From the NCBI GenBank assembly GCA_002336035.1, contig DDED01000179.1, positions 1-14,975 of the forward strand: a stretch of DNA of 14,975 bases, read 5' to 3'. The notes below the pieces were generated by a model. The model was not told where the DNA came from, did no database searches, and worked only from the letters and a program-made list of their open reading frames with translations. Within the stretch, counting starts at the first letter, position 1; each line of letters starts with the position of its first letter. A program made the position numbers and the translations under genes. This stretch comes from Cellvibrionales bacterium UBA1963 (GTDB lineage Bacteria; Pseudomonadota; Gammaproteobacteria; Pseudomonadales; UBA7434). This document shows, one piece after another, positions 1 through 6,159 of the stretch.

Positions 1-256
1 AATGGGTTTGAAAGCGAGAACGTAGCTCAGGAGGCAGGTGTTGGGTAATCAGCCGGCATTGATCCACATTGGCAGCCACTACAATCAAGCCTTTATCGAC
101 GGTGCGCCCTTTCAATGATAATAATTTATCGACTGCTTTCGCATTAAAAGGATCACAACCTAAGCCCCACACAGCCTCGGTAGGATAAGCAATAAGATCG
201 CCTTGTTTAAGCGCCTTAATCGCTCGATCGAGATTGTCGTGATCAAGACTGCTCAC
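1..256 (-). CDS. tsaC: L-threonylcarbamoyladenylate synthase TsaC (YrdC/Sua5 family), 3' part cut by window edge
   Basis: TsaC makes threonylcarbamoyl-AMP from threonine, bicarbonate and ATP. This is the first step of the t6A37 modification of ANN-decoding tRNAs and takes place in the cytoplasm. Only the first 85 codons are visible; the gene continues past position 1. The fragment begins VSSLDHDNLDRAI and carries the family hallmark AYPTEAVWGLGCDP at residues 23-36, then LLSLKGRTVDKGLIVVAAN (45-63), which closely matches E. coli TsaC. I chose the GTG at 256-254, 7 bp after the purE stop. The ATG overlapping the purE stop meets a stop after two codons, and no better in-frame start exists. There is no clear Shine-Dalgarno, so translation is probably coupled to purE. 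Family assignment is firm; completeness of the rest cannot be judged. Confidence 0.93.
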   Translation of the reverse strand, partial: MSSLDHDNLDRAIKALKQGDLIAYPTEAVWGLGCDPFNAKAVDKLLSLKGRTVDKGLIVVAANVDQCRLITQHLPPELRSRFQTH

Positions 257-263
257 GATTAAC

Positions 264-767
264 TCATTGTGCCAACTTAGCCTGCAGCGCCGCGTCTTTT
301 GCTTCAACCGCTCGCGCACTCTCTGCTCGTTCCATTTTGACTCGTTCAGCTAAATCAGTATCAGCAATAGCCAAGATCTGAGCAGAAAGATAAGCGGCAT
401 TTTTTGCGCCCGCTTTGCCTATGGCTACGGTAGCAACAGGAATGCCGCCCGGCATTTGAACCGTGGCCAATAAGGCATCCAAACCTTCCAGTGAAGCGTT
501 AATAGGCACGCCAATCACAGGCTTCGTGGTATTGGCGGCAACTGCACCGGCTAAATGCGCAGCCATGCCAGCGCCAGCGATGAACACGGCGCATCCGCGC
601 TCCTCTGCACTGGTTACATAATCATGAGTGGCTTGCGGGGTTCGATGGGCCGACGTCACTTTTACTTCGGTACGAATGTCAAATTTTGCCAAGGTATCAA
701 TAGCTGGCTGCATTTGCGGTAAATCACTGTCTGAACCCATTAAAATAGCAACAAAACGGTCACTCAT
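264..767 (-). CDS. purE: N5-carboxyaminoimidazole ribonucleotide mutase, class I PurE
   Basis: PurE converts N5-CAIR (made by PurK) to CAIR in de novo purine synthesis. The 167-aa length is normal for the class I (bacterial mutase) form. Visible motifs are MGSDSD at residues 10-15 (phosphate binding), SAHRTP at 39-44 with the family's catalytic His at 41, the Gly/Ala-rich AGAGMAAHLAGAVAANT (about 65-81) followed by PVIGVP, and QMPGGIPVATVAIGKAGA near the middle. It starts at ATG 767 after a purine-rich AGAGAGAG stretch. No purK is adjacent in the window; purE is followed 7 bp later by tsaC, so the two probably share a transcript. From memory, Vibrio also carries purE close to tsaC in this same neighbourhood. 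A candidate promoter lies at 900-929, giving a leader of about 125 nt. Confidence 0.97.
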   Translation of the reverse strand: MSDRFVAILMGSDSDLPQMQPAIDTLAKFDIRTEVKVTSAHRTPQATHDYVTSAEERGCAVFIAGAGMAAHLAGAVAANTTKPVIGVPINASLEGLDALLATVQMPGGIPVATVAIGKAGAKNAAYLSAQILAIADTDLAERVKMERAESARAVEAKDAALQAKLAQ

Positions 768-899
768 GGCATCTCTCTCTGTTTTAAAACGTTAATAACT
801 TATGGAATGAACCACAGTAGGGGGATTGGATTTTATTTCAAGCCGCGCAAAATACCTAACTTTAGCCTTGCTTTCAAGTCTCCGGCTGCCTTTAGCATG

Positions 900-929
900 A
901 TTATAACTAATTTCATCACGCTCTATAAA
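900..929 (-). promoter_or_regulatory. Candidate sigma-70 promoter of purE-tsaC
   Basis: On the minus strand there is a perfect -10 hexamer TATAAT (905-900) with a TTTATA -35 (929-924, 4 of 6 matches to TTGACA) at 18-bp spacing. Transcription would begin near 893, leaving a leader of about 125 nt before purE. The 184-bp gap between the upstream gene and purE holds no other candidate as good. The prediction is by eye only. Confidence 0.45.
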
Positions 930-951
930 TTTTTAACGGATTCTCGGCGCA

Positions 952-1470
952 TTATTCTGGCACACTAATCTGCATACGAGGTAAATCATGTTCGGGCATG
1001 CCGCCCAGTGATACTGCACATCGAGAAAAACAATTGCACAGCATGATCGCCATTGATAAATGAACTATCTCAGCCGCTGAAAACTCTTCGTTCATTTGGT
1101 GCTTAAATTCTGCCGTCAATGCCGTGGGCTGTTCCAAGTAATAATCGGTATAACTTAGTATTAATTTCTCTCGATCGCTTAATTCGCTTTGATCAAAGTC
1201 ATCGGTAATTTGCTCGACCTTGCTTTCGTCTAACCCTGCCTCAATTGCAATATCGTATCGCACGGCTTTGCAAAATACACAGTTGACTTTTCGCGCGTTT
1301 CGTAACCGCGCCAACTCCACTTCAGCAGCGGTCAATGGACCGCTGTGCCAAATGGCGTAATTAAAACGAAGATAAGGATCAACGGTCTCGGTAACCAGCC
1401 CTAATGCAGAGTCCCTTACCACATTGCCTGTTTGGACAGGGTTAGCACTCACTCTTGGTTGTTTACTCAT
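952..1470 (-). CDS. AhpD-like / carboxymuconolactone decarboxylase family protein with CxxC
   Basis: The 172-aa protein has the all-helical AhpD-like fold signature. A conserved helix, AEVELARLRNARKVNC, runs into a redox-type Cys64-Val-Phe-Cys67 motif, then a helical C-terminal half (EFSAAEIVHLSMAIMLCNCFSR). AhpD family members act as thiol peroxidases or reductases, and CMD members as decarboxylases. The substrate here cannot be named. In AhpD proper the motif is CxxCxxxH; here the His position is Arg71 (CVFCKAVR), so the classical proton-relay residue is absent. There is no signal peptide, so it is probably cytoplasmic. The ATG at 1470 lies 3 bp after the stop of the upstream AhpD-like gene, so the two are surely cotranscribed and probably translationally coupled. 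Two further cysteines (CNC, near residue 145) may or may not matter. Confidence 0.8.
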   Translation of the reverse strand: MSKQPRVSANPVQTGNVVRDSALGLVTETVDPYLRFNYAIWHSGPLTAAEVELARLRNARKVNCVFCKAVRYDIAIEAGLDESKVEQITDDFDQSELSDREKLILSYTDYYLEQPTALTAEFKHQMNEEFSAAEIVHLSMAIMLCNCFSRCAVSLGGMPEHDLPRMQISVPE

Positions 1471-1473
1471 GGC

Positions 1474-1905
1474 TTAAAGCTCCCACAATTGACTGACGCG
1501 GGTCATTCCATAAAACATCCCAAGTGCTTCTATAAGAGCCACTAAACCAGCATCCCCTAATTTCGATTTCACTGCGTCAGCTTGCCCGTCAGTGATGGAT
1601 TGTGGGTCCATACAATAGACCTCTGTAAACGCTAGGCAGACCTTGTCAGTGGCCGAAAAAATCGGGCTTTTATTCCATTGTGAAAGTGATTCGCGCTGCT
1701 CAATCGTTACATCAACCTGCTGATACTGCCATTGGTAGTCACTGTGATGCAGTTGAGCTACGCGTAAACGGCATAGCTCAAGGACGCTAGCGGGAACGGA
1801 TGTAAGCTGCCAAAAACTGTCATAAAATGCTTGATAAGCTGATGCCAGCGTCGGCGCCATCTCAATTATGTGTTGCTGGGTGCGTGCCTCAGTAAACCAG
1901 GTCAT
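1474..1905 (-). CDS. AhpD-like / carboxymuconolactone decarboxylase-fold protein without the CxxC pair
   Basis: The 143-aa protein looks like a compact relative of the CMD/AhpD fold. The helix VLELCRLRVAQLHHSDYQW (41-59) lines up with the ELARLRNARKVNCVFC helix of its neighbour, but Ser55 and Gln58 fall where the two cysteines would be. The S-[DE]-Y-x-W pattern is typical of the non-cysteine CMD branch (commonly SEYEWxxH); the His of that pattern is Gln62 here. The later helix ALIEALGMFYGMTRV is also family-like. It is the first gene of a two-gene unit, starts at ATG 1905 with AGGA about 8 nt upstream, and has a candidate promoter at 1982-2009. Whether it is an enzyme, a partner subunit for the downstream CxxC protein, or degenerate cannot be decided from sequence alone. 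Confidence 0.7.
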   Translation of the reverse strand: MTWFTEARTQQHIIEMAPTLASAYQAFYDSFWQLTSVPASVLELCRLRVAQLHHSDYQWQYQQVDVTIEQRESLSQWNKSPIFSATDKVCLAFTEVYCMDPQSITDGQADAVKSKLGDAGLVALIEALGMFYGMTRVSQLWEL

Positions 1906-1981
1906 ATCTCAATCCTCATTCGCGATTGTTACTCTGCAACGTTCACTAACCGCCCTTTATAGCTCTCAAAACGGGTGAATT

Positions 1982-2009
1982 ATTACAGTGATCGGTTTAA
2001 TTATGCCAA
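1982..2009 (-). promoter_or_regulatory. Candidate sigma-70 promoter of the AhpD-like gene pair
   Basis: On the minus strand TTGGCA (2009-2004, 5 of 6 to consensus) and TGTAAT (1987-1982, 5 of 6) are separated by 16 bp. Initiation would fall near 1975, about 70 nt before the ATG at 1905. It lies in the 175-bp gap between dprA and the pair, so the pair may be controlled separately from dprA. No terminator hairpin with a T-run was found after dprA. Confidence 0.45.
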
Positions 2010-2080
2010 AGCCAACACCGGATATACTATCCTTTTCGTCATCTGAGCAATAACGCCCGTTACGTAGCCTGAGACAATTA

Positions 2081-3262
2081 TTAATGATAAGTGCGGCTAT
2101 AAAGACCGCCAATGACCTGAATAAGCCCTTCAATCTCAAGGTCGACAAGTGCCGCAGACAATTTTTCGACTGATTGGCCCAATCGTGATTCAATCGCATC
2201 GAATGGGCTGGGATCGAAACCAATCGCTAACAACACTTCTTGTAATTCTGCACTGATGGCTGAACTTTCTGTTGGCACTTCACTGGATGACAAGTGGTCT
2301 TGGCTGCTGGTACCGATCAGTGGTAGGCCGTAAGCCGTTAAGCGCTGATTAATAACCGCCAATACGTCGGCTTCGGTTTCTACCAACACGGCACCGTCTT
2401 TAATGAGCTGATGACTGCCGCGACTGAGTGGATTTTGAACCGGGCCAGGCACGGCAAACACCTCACGATTTTGCTCTGCGGCATAGTGGGCAGTAATCAA
2501 AGAGCCGCTAGGTAGGCCGGCTTGAACAACCAATACCCCTAAACCAAGAGCAGAAACCAAGCGATTGCGGCGTGGAAAATAACTTGGCAAGGCCGGTGTG
2601 CCAACCGGCATTTCTGTGATCACACAGCCTAGCTGAATAATTTGCTGAGCTAAATCATATTGGTTGGGTGGATAGACAAGATCAAGACCCGTCGCCCATA
2701 CCGCCACGGTTTTACCCTTAACCGCTAGCGCTCCACGATGAGCGGCAGCATCAATGCCGACCGCCATACCGCTAATAATTGTCAGCCCTGCACTGGCCAA
2801 TTGTGAGGCCAACTGTTCCGTTAAGGGCACGTAGCCTGCGGTAGGTTTGCGGGTACCAACTATCGATAAAGAGCTTGTATTTAATAATTTCCTATCTCCC
2901 GCACAATATATCAGGGGAGGGCAGTCATTCAATTCAAGAAAACCTTTAGGGAAGCTGGCGTCGGTTTTTAAAACCACACAATAGCCTTGATCAGCCAGCC
3001 ATGCTAATGACTGCTCTGCCTCTTTCCAGAAGCGATTCTGGCGAGGATGACGTAAAAAAACGCTTAGCTGCTCTCTCGCCTTCGCGCGCAAACCGACGAC
3101 TGAATTAAGATTAACAGGCCGTCTAAATAAATTACTGGCGGTTCCTGAGTGCGCTAACAACGCCGCTATACCTACTGGACCCAGCTGTTCAATTTGCTGC
3201 AAGGCAATTAGAGCGGTTAACTCCTCAAGTCGCTCCGAAGAAGGGTTTTCAATCACCGACAT
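2081..3262 (-). CDS. dprA: DNA processing protein DprA (Smf)
   Basis: DprA binds incoming single-stranded DNA in natural transformation and loads RecA on it; it is also widespread in bacteria not known to be competent. The 393-aa protein has an N-terminal helical SAM-like part (about 12-50), a Rossmann-like core, and a C-terminal winged-helix domain (about 338-390, ending GGLYSRTYH). Core motifs are SIVGTRKPTAGY (133-144), SGMAVGIDAAAHRGAL (164-179), FPRRNRLVSALG (229-240), SGSLITA (252-258) and FAVPGP (269-274). I chose ATG 3262 because GAAGG sits 8 nt upstream; a TTG at 3277 would add five residues but overlap that site. It follows the LysM gene by about 84 bp on the same strand, as in Pseudomonas and Vibrio, and both may share one transcript. 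Confidence 0.97.
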   Translation of the reverse strand: MSVIENPSSERLEELTALIALQQIEQLGPVGIAALLAHSGTASNLFRRPVNLNSVVGLRAKAREQLSVFLRHPRQNRFWKEAEQSLAWLADQGYCVVLKTDASFPKGFLELNDCPPLIYCAGDRKLLNTSSLSIVGTRKPTAGYVPLTEQLASQLASAGLTIISGMAVGIDAAAHRGALAVKGKTVAVWATGLDLVYPPNQYDLAQQIIQLGCVITEMPVGTPALPSYFPRRNRLVSALGLGVLVVQAGLPSGSLITAHYAAEQNREVFAVPGPVQNPLSRGSHQLIKDGAVLVETEADVLAVINQRLTAYGLPLIGTSSQDHLSSSEVPTESSAISAELQEVLLAIGFDPSPFDAIESRLGQSVEKLSAALVDLEIEGLIQVIGGLYSRTYH

Positions 3263-3346
3263 CACGCTGCCCTTCAATTAATAATTGGATATAAGCCAGC
3301 CTTTTTTAATCAGCGGCCATTATTTTACATGCATAACGCTGCGACA

Positions 3347-4372
3347 TTATTTAGTAACGGCAACATTATCGAGTAATTTTATAGGCAGATCGGCCTCCAT
3401 AATCATTCCATAACTGGCCTTTTCGAACGCCTGATAAACCATCATGACCCCGGTTTCCTTGCCCGCTAGTGCATATTTTTTTCGCTCTATGGGATCATAA
3501 ATGCTGGTTGCTTTTTGACTAACAATCAATACGTCACCCGCATTGACCTGCTCACGTGTGCCTCGATTAATTGTCACACTGTCATGCTGACCAATGAACC
3601 GCCGATGACTCGCTGTCGAAATGATTTGACCCTTGTTCGTTATTGTCGATTGTTGAGGCCGCAGTGCTGTTGATTCAAAAGTTGATTTTAATAGCACTCT
3701 ATCGCCCACACGGGTCTCGCGAAGGCTCTCTTTAAGCACCGCACTAAACACATTTAGCGTGTCGGTGGCCTCTAATTGGTCAATACTTGCCACAAAGTCC
3801 ATTTGAATACCCAACACCTCTTCGCTCTGAGGATCGATTAACGTATGAATGGGCCGATAAAGGGCATAATCTTGGCTGTTATGGGTCAGTTTACCAACCA
3901 ACATCACCTGATCGGTCTCTGTATTCATTAATCGTCGATCACTGAGGCGTAGAACCCGTGCCGCTGACTCGGCTGTTTTTACACTGACAATTTGACCGCG
4001 TTCATAAAAAGCCTTAAGAGAAACACTTGGTATCGATGGAATAGGCTCAGCCACGGTGAGCGTTCTCATGGATGGGCTTAAGCGCACCGTCTCGCGAGCC
4101 AATATCAGCTGGGGTTTGCCAGCCGTATAGACCAGCGACAACTGATCACCTGGGTATATTAAGTGTGGATTGTCTATTTGTGTATTAACCTGCCATATGG
4201 CAGGCCAGTGCCAAGGCTTAGCGAGAAATACGCTCGCAATGTCCCACAAAGTATCGCCCCGTTGAACCGTGTATTGCTTTGGATAGTCATTAAGCAAGAG
4301 GACTGAGGCCTGAATAAAAGACCAATACGATAAGACAGCGGTTATCAAACTATAATGTAAAATACGCTTCAT
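3347..4372 (-). CDS. Exported LysM-domain protein, TsaP-like (secretin-associated)
   Basis: The 341-aa protein begins with a signal peptide (MKR, then a hydrophobic stretch to about residue 21, with likely cleavage near FIQA/S). One LysM domain follows at about 34-81 (YTVQRGDTLWDIA ... NPHLIYPGDQLSLVY). LysM domains bind peptidoglycan, so the protein should be periplasmic. The rest (about 85-341) is the long beta-rich C-terminal region of this family. The gene position, between a divergent def and dprA, is that of P. aeruginosa PA0020 (TsaP), which anchors the type IV pilus secretin PilQ to the cell wall. The TsaP role here is inferred from position and architecture; no pilus gene is in the window. 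It starts at ATG 4372 with only a weak AAAGAA upstream. A DnaA-box consensus lies 22 nt before the start. Confidence 0.85.
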   Translation of the reverse strand: MKRILHYSLITAVLSYWSFIQASVLLLNDYPKQYTVQRGDTLWDIASVFLAKPWHWPAIWQVNTQIDNPHLIYPGDQLSLVYTAGKPQLILARETVRLSPSMRTLTVAEPIPSIPSVSLKAFYERGQIVSVKTAESAARVLRLSDRRLMNTETDQVMLVGKLTHNSQDYALYRPIHTLIDPQSEEVLGIQMDFVASIDQLEATDTLNVFSAVLKESLRETRVGDRVLLKSTFESTALRPQQSTITNKGQIISTASHRRFIGQHDSVTINRGTREQVNAGDVLIVSQKATSIYDPIERKKYALAGKETGVMMVYQAFEKASYGMIMEADLPIKLLDNVAVTK

Positions 4373-4393
4373 TGATTTCTTTGACCGATCGTG

Positions 4394-4402
4394 TGTGGAT
4401 AA
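4394..4402 (-). promoter_or_regulatory. Perfect DnaA-box consensus TTATCCACA
   Basis: The minus strand reads TTATCCACA exactly (4402 to 4394), ending 22 nt before the start of the LysM gene. It overlaps a TATTAT hexamer (4404-4399) that could be a -10, and lies just downstream of another candidate promoter (4417-4445). I found no second box nearby, so it does not look like an origin. A nine-base match can occur by chance. Its place in a regulatory gap of an origin-proximal region makes DnaA-dependent control possible but unproven. Confidence 0.4.
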
Positions 4403-4416
4403 TAGTGACCCTTACC

Positions 4417-4445
4417 CCTATATTTGTGACCTTTTTGACTCACAA
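4417..4445 (-). promoter_or_regulatory. Candidate promoter of the LysM gene
   Basis: On the minus strand TTGTGA (4445-4440, 4 of 6) and TATAGG (4422-4417, 4 of 6) are spaced by 17 bp. Initiation would be near 4410, giving a leader of about 38 nt that contains the DnaA-box consensus. The hexamers are weak. The TATTAT at 4404-4399 is an alternative -10, but it has no good -35. Confidence 0.28.
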
Positions 4446-4461
4446 TGGTTGCATTGCCGCC

Positions 4462-4490
4462 TGCACAATTTGGGTTTCGGGTTGTATAAT
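4462..4490 (+). promoter_or_regulatory. Candidate sigma-70 promoter of the def-fmt-rsmB operon
   Basis: TGCACA (4462-4467, 4 of 6) and a perfect TATAAT (4485-4490) stand 17 bp apart in the divergent 271-bp gap. Initiation near 4497 would leave a leader of about 147 nt before def, long for a housekeeping gene. A 31-codon open frame (4508-4603) lies inside this leader. A second, closer promoter cannot be excluded. Confidence 0.45.
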
Positions 4491-4643
4491 AAGTAAAATC
4501 GCTGATTATGACTGATAGTACTCACGCAAATTACCGAGTTAATCTAGAGCTTTTAGCAAAATTTAGCGGTAATGTGAGCGGCTATACATTTCATTCCAGC
4601 TAAGGCGATGACGGATTCAACTAACTAGTGAAATACACTTTTA

Positions 4644-5141
4644 ATGGCGATACTCGATATTTTAGAATTTCCCGATCCTCTCTTACGTACAGTGGCGAAG
4701 CCTGTACAAAGCGTCGACGAAAAAATTCAACAATTAATTGATGACATGCTTGAAACCATGTACGCAGCGCAGGGGATCGGCCTAGCGGCGACACAAATTA
4801 ATGTACATCGGCAAGTCATCGTTATTGATCTCTCTGATGATAAGCAAAGCCCTTTAGTCTTAATTAACCCTAGCTTTCGTGTGTTAGATGACGAGGCGTT
4901 TGATTATCAAGAAGGTTGTTTGTCAGTGCCTGGATTTTTTGAAGAGGTCAGCAGGCCTGCGCATATTGAGGTCAAGGCATTAGGACGCGACGGCGAGCCA
5001 TTTGAGCTCATCCCCGACGGGCTGCTGGCTGTTTGTATTCAACACGAAATAGACCACCTTAACGGGAAATTATTTGTTGATCATCTTTCTGCCTTAAAAC
5101 GTGACCGCATTAAACAAAAAATCAAAAAGGATCGTCGCTAA
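4644..5141 (+). CDS. def: Peptide deformylase
   Basis: Def removes the formyl group from the N-terminal methionine of nascent proteins at the ribosome exit, using a metal (Fe2+) bound by one Cys and two His. All three motifs are intact in this 165-aa protein: GIGLAATQ (44-51, motif I), EGCLSVP (90-96, metal ligand Cys92) and HEIDH (134-138, ligands His134 and His138 with catalytic Glu135). Length and sequence match the E. coli-type (type 1B) enzyme. The start ATG 4644 gives the usual family N-terminus (MAILDILEFPDPLLR) but has no recognisable Shine-Dalgarno; the preceding bases are AT-rich. It is followed after 52 bp by fmt, which adds the formyl group, as is usual across bacteria. It is the first gene of the plus-strand operon. 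Confidence 0.98.
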   Translation: MAILDILEFPDPLLRTVAKPVQSVDEKIQQLIDDMLETMYAAQGIGLAATQINVHRQVIVIDLSDDKQSPLVLINPSFRVLDDEAFDYQEGCLSVPGFFEEVSRPAHIEVKALGRDGEPFELIPDGLLAVCIQHEIDHLNGKLFVDHLSALKRDRIKQKIKKDRR

Positions 5142-5193
5142 ATATAGATACACTCAAATAATTATCTTAATTACAACTTAGGTAAAGGAAAAA

Positions 5194-6159
5194 TTGAAGC
5201 TTATTTTTGCTGGTACACCCCCGTTCGCAGCCGATCACTTAGCCGGCTTGCTTCGTCAGACTAACTATGAGGTTGTTGCTGTTTACACTCAGCCCGATCG
5301 TCGTTCAGGGCGCGGCAAAAAAACATCCGCTTCACCGGTAAAATCGTTAGCTCAAGCCCATGGGATTTCAGTGATGCAACCAACATCACTGAAAGACATC
5401 GAGCAACAAGCCCTTTTAAAAGCATTTGGTGCTGACTTGATGGTGGTTGCCGCTTACGGGTTAATACTTCCTCAAGCTGTTCTTGACCTGCCACGTCTTG
5501 GCTGCATTAACATTCACGCCTCATTGCTGCCCTATTGGCGAGGAGCCGCCCCCATAGAGCGTGCAATAATTGCTGGGGATAACGAATCAGGCGTTACGAT
5601 TATGCAAATGGCTGCCGGACTTGATACTGGCGATATGTTACTCAAACAACGTTGCCCAATTGATCCGCTCGAAACTGGTGACAGCCTCCGTAAAAAATTA
5701 ACTGCCATTGGCATTAACCTACTTCACCAAACCATCGATGACTTACTTAGCCACACGGCTGTTCATACGGCTCAAGATGACACTAAAAGTAGCTATGCTA
5801 ATAAAATTGACAAAACAGAAGGGTGCATAAACTGGAACAGCAGTGCTGAAATGATCGATCGGACAATTCGTGCATTCACCTCGGCCATCCCGTGTTTCAC
5901 TTTTTTACAAGATCAGCGATTACGAATTGTCTGCGCTCAAGCATCTGAGGCGACCATCGCCTCACCGAATATTGGCGAGATTGTTGCGATTGATAAAAAC
6001 AGCATAAGCGTTCAATGCGGTGCAGGCCAACTCCGTATTCACGAGCTGCAAATGCCAAGCTCAAACGTCATGTCGGTCAGCGCATTACTTAATGGCCGAC
6101 CTAACTACCTGAATATAGGCGATCACTTTAGTGATGCTGCTACGGTGGCAGATCATTAA
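5194..6159 (+). CDS. fmt: Methionyl-tRNA formyltransferase
   Basis: Fmt transfers a formyl group from 10-formyl-tetrahydrofolate to Met-tRNAfMet, allowing IF2 to select the initiator. The 321-aa protein has the N-terminal formyltransferase domain (IFAGTPPFAADHL at the start; YTQPDRRSGRGKK at 31-43) with the catalytic loop INIHASLLPYWRGAAPI (105-121, Asn106 and His108) and LDTGD (143-147, Asp144). A C-terminal OB-like tRNA-binding domain follows from about residue 205 (KIDKTEGCINW onward). The start is TTG at 5194, preceded by AAAGG about 5 nt upstream; no ATG or GTG exists in frame near the conserved N-terminus. The end of the gene overlaps the start of rsmB. Confidence 0.97.
   Translation: MKLIFAGTPPFAADHLAGLLRQTNYEVVAVYTQPDRRSGRGKKTSASPVKSLAQAHGISVMQPTSLKDIEQQALLKAFGADLMVVAAYGLILPQAVLDLPRLGCINIHASLLPYWRGAAPIERAIIAGDNESGVTIMQMAAGLDTGDMLLKQRCPIDPLETGDSLRKKLTAIGINLLHQTIDDLLSHTAVHTAQDDTKSSYANKIDKTEGCINWNSSAEMIDRTIRAFTSAIPCFTFLQDQRLRIVCAQASEATIASPNIGEIVAIDKNSISVQCGAGQLRIHELQMPSSNVMSVSALLNGRPNYLNIGDHFSDAATVADH

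Noticed and set aside
2051..2062. Inverted repeat TAACG-CC-CGTTA downstream of dprA as a terminator
   Set aside because: The stem is 5 bp with a 2-nt loop and no T-run follows on the minus strand, so it cannot work as an intrinsic terminator.
1966..2223. 85-codon minus-strand open frame overlapping the 3' end of dprA
   Set aside because: Most of it is dprA read in another frame. The remainder has no family-like sequence, no clear ribosome site and ends in low-information codons.
4373..4643. Replication origin in the def-LysM gap, suggested by the perfect DnaA box and nearby gyrB
   Set aside because: Only one box was found, with no DnaA-box cluster or AT-rich 13-mers. In relatives oriC lies near dnaA/rpmH, outside this window.
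5261..5714. Minus-strand open frames opposite fmt
   Set aside because: They are antisense to an intact, strongly conserved formyltransferase domain and have no recognisable motifs.
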